Source: Chimonanthus salicifolius (lineage: Eukaryota > Streptophyta > Magnoliopsida > Laurales > Calycanthaceae). Taken from it: DNA of 64,000 nucleotides. Position 1 is the stretch's first letter. The number at the start of each line of letters is the position of its first letter. Under the pieces are notes generated by a model. That model was given only the letters and a program-made list of their open reading frames with translations, had not been told where the DNA came from and did not search any database. A program made the position numbers and the translations under genes. The stretch covers positions 12,591,520 through 12,655,519 of the forward strand of contig CM023536.1 in NCBI GenBank assembly GCA_013350335.1. Direction: 5' to 3'. This document shows positions 63,961-64,000 of this stretch, piece after piece.

Positions 63961-64000
63961 AACCCGTTACGTTATTTCTGGATTTTAATGAGATCGGTGG

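Overview
This is a nuclear window from a flowering plant. It is AT-rich, carries introns of 2-9 kb bounded by GT..AG, and is packed with plant-type transposons (LINE, SINE, TRIM, hAT, MULE, MITE) plus an old pararetrovirus copy. Long LINE-filled introns suggest a woody species, but the species cannot be named from the sequence. Three host genes are visible. On the minus strand at 874-13189 lie the first four exons of a GILT-type thiol reductase; its last exon should lie left of position 1. On the plus strand at 35542-36974 is a small two-exon gene for an acidic protein of about 122 residues, with a TATA box and a 16-codon upstream ORF. On the minus strand at 39721-60286 are eight exons (310 codons) of a multiple inositol polyphosphate phosphatase; its N-terminal exon(s) with the RHG active site lie to the right. 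All exon junctions in these three genes were checked for phase and splice sites. The rest is mobile DNA. Layout: 1-13.2 kb, GILT introns holding an LTR remnant, a LINE piece, two tRNA-like SINEs and a TRIM split by a 1.3-kb insertion; 13.4-18.8 kb, AT-rich intergenic DNA with a complete 993-bp non-autonomous hAT element and a MULE-like MITE; 18.8-32.0 kb, a nested composite; 32-39.7 kb, a SINE, a second member of the same MITE family, the small gene and a Tourist-like MITE; 39.7-60.3 kb, MINPP exons separated by LINE fragments and a complete 489-bp TRIM; 60.3-64 kb, repeats, a LINE with target-site duplications and an LTR-like region. The most striking structure is the composite at 18804-31962. 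A Mutator-like element has long TIRs ending GGCTCGGCATATAGACACC, an exact 8-bp target duplication GAATATTT, a broken FAR1/MULE transposase gene and an antisense accessory gene. It was split in the middle of its DDE catalytic domain by a 9.2-kb endogenous caulimovirid. The viral left junction falls at a 14-nt tRNA-Met primer-binding site, which is the minus-strand discontinuity of these viruses. The viral copy carries three small 5' ORFs, movement/coat/protease/RT/RNase H regions broken by stops and shifts, and an extra 440-codon ORF. It ends with a 605-bp duplicated piece of its own coat-protein region. The small ORFs and the extra ORF are the best candidates for something poorly described.
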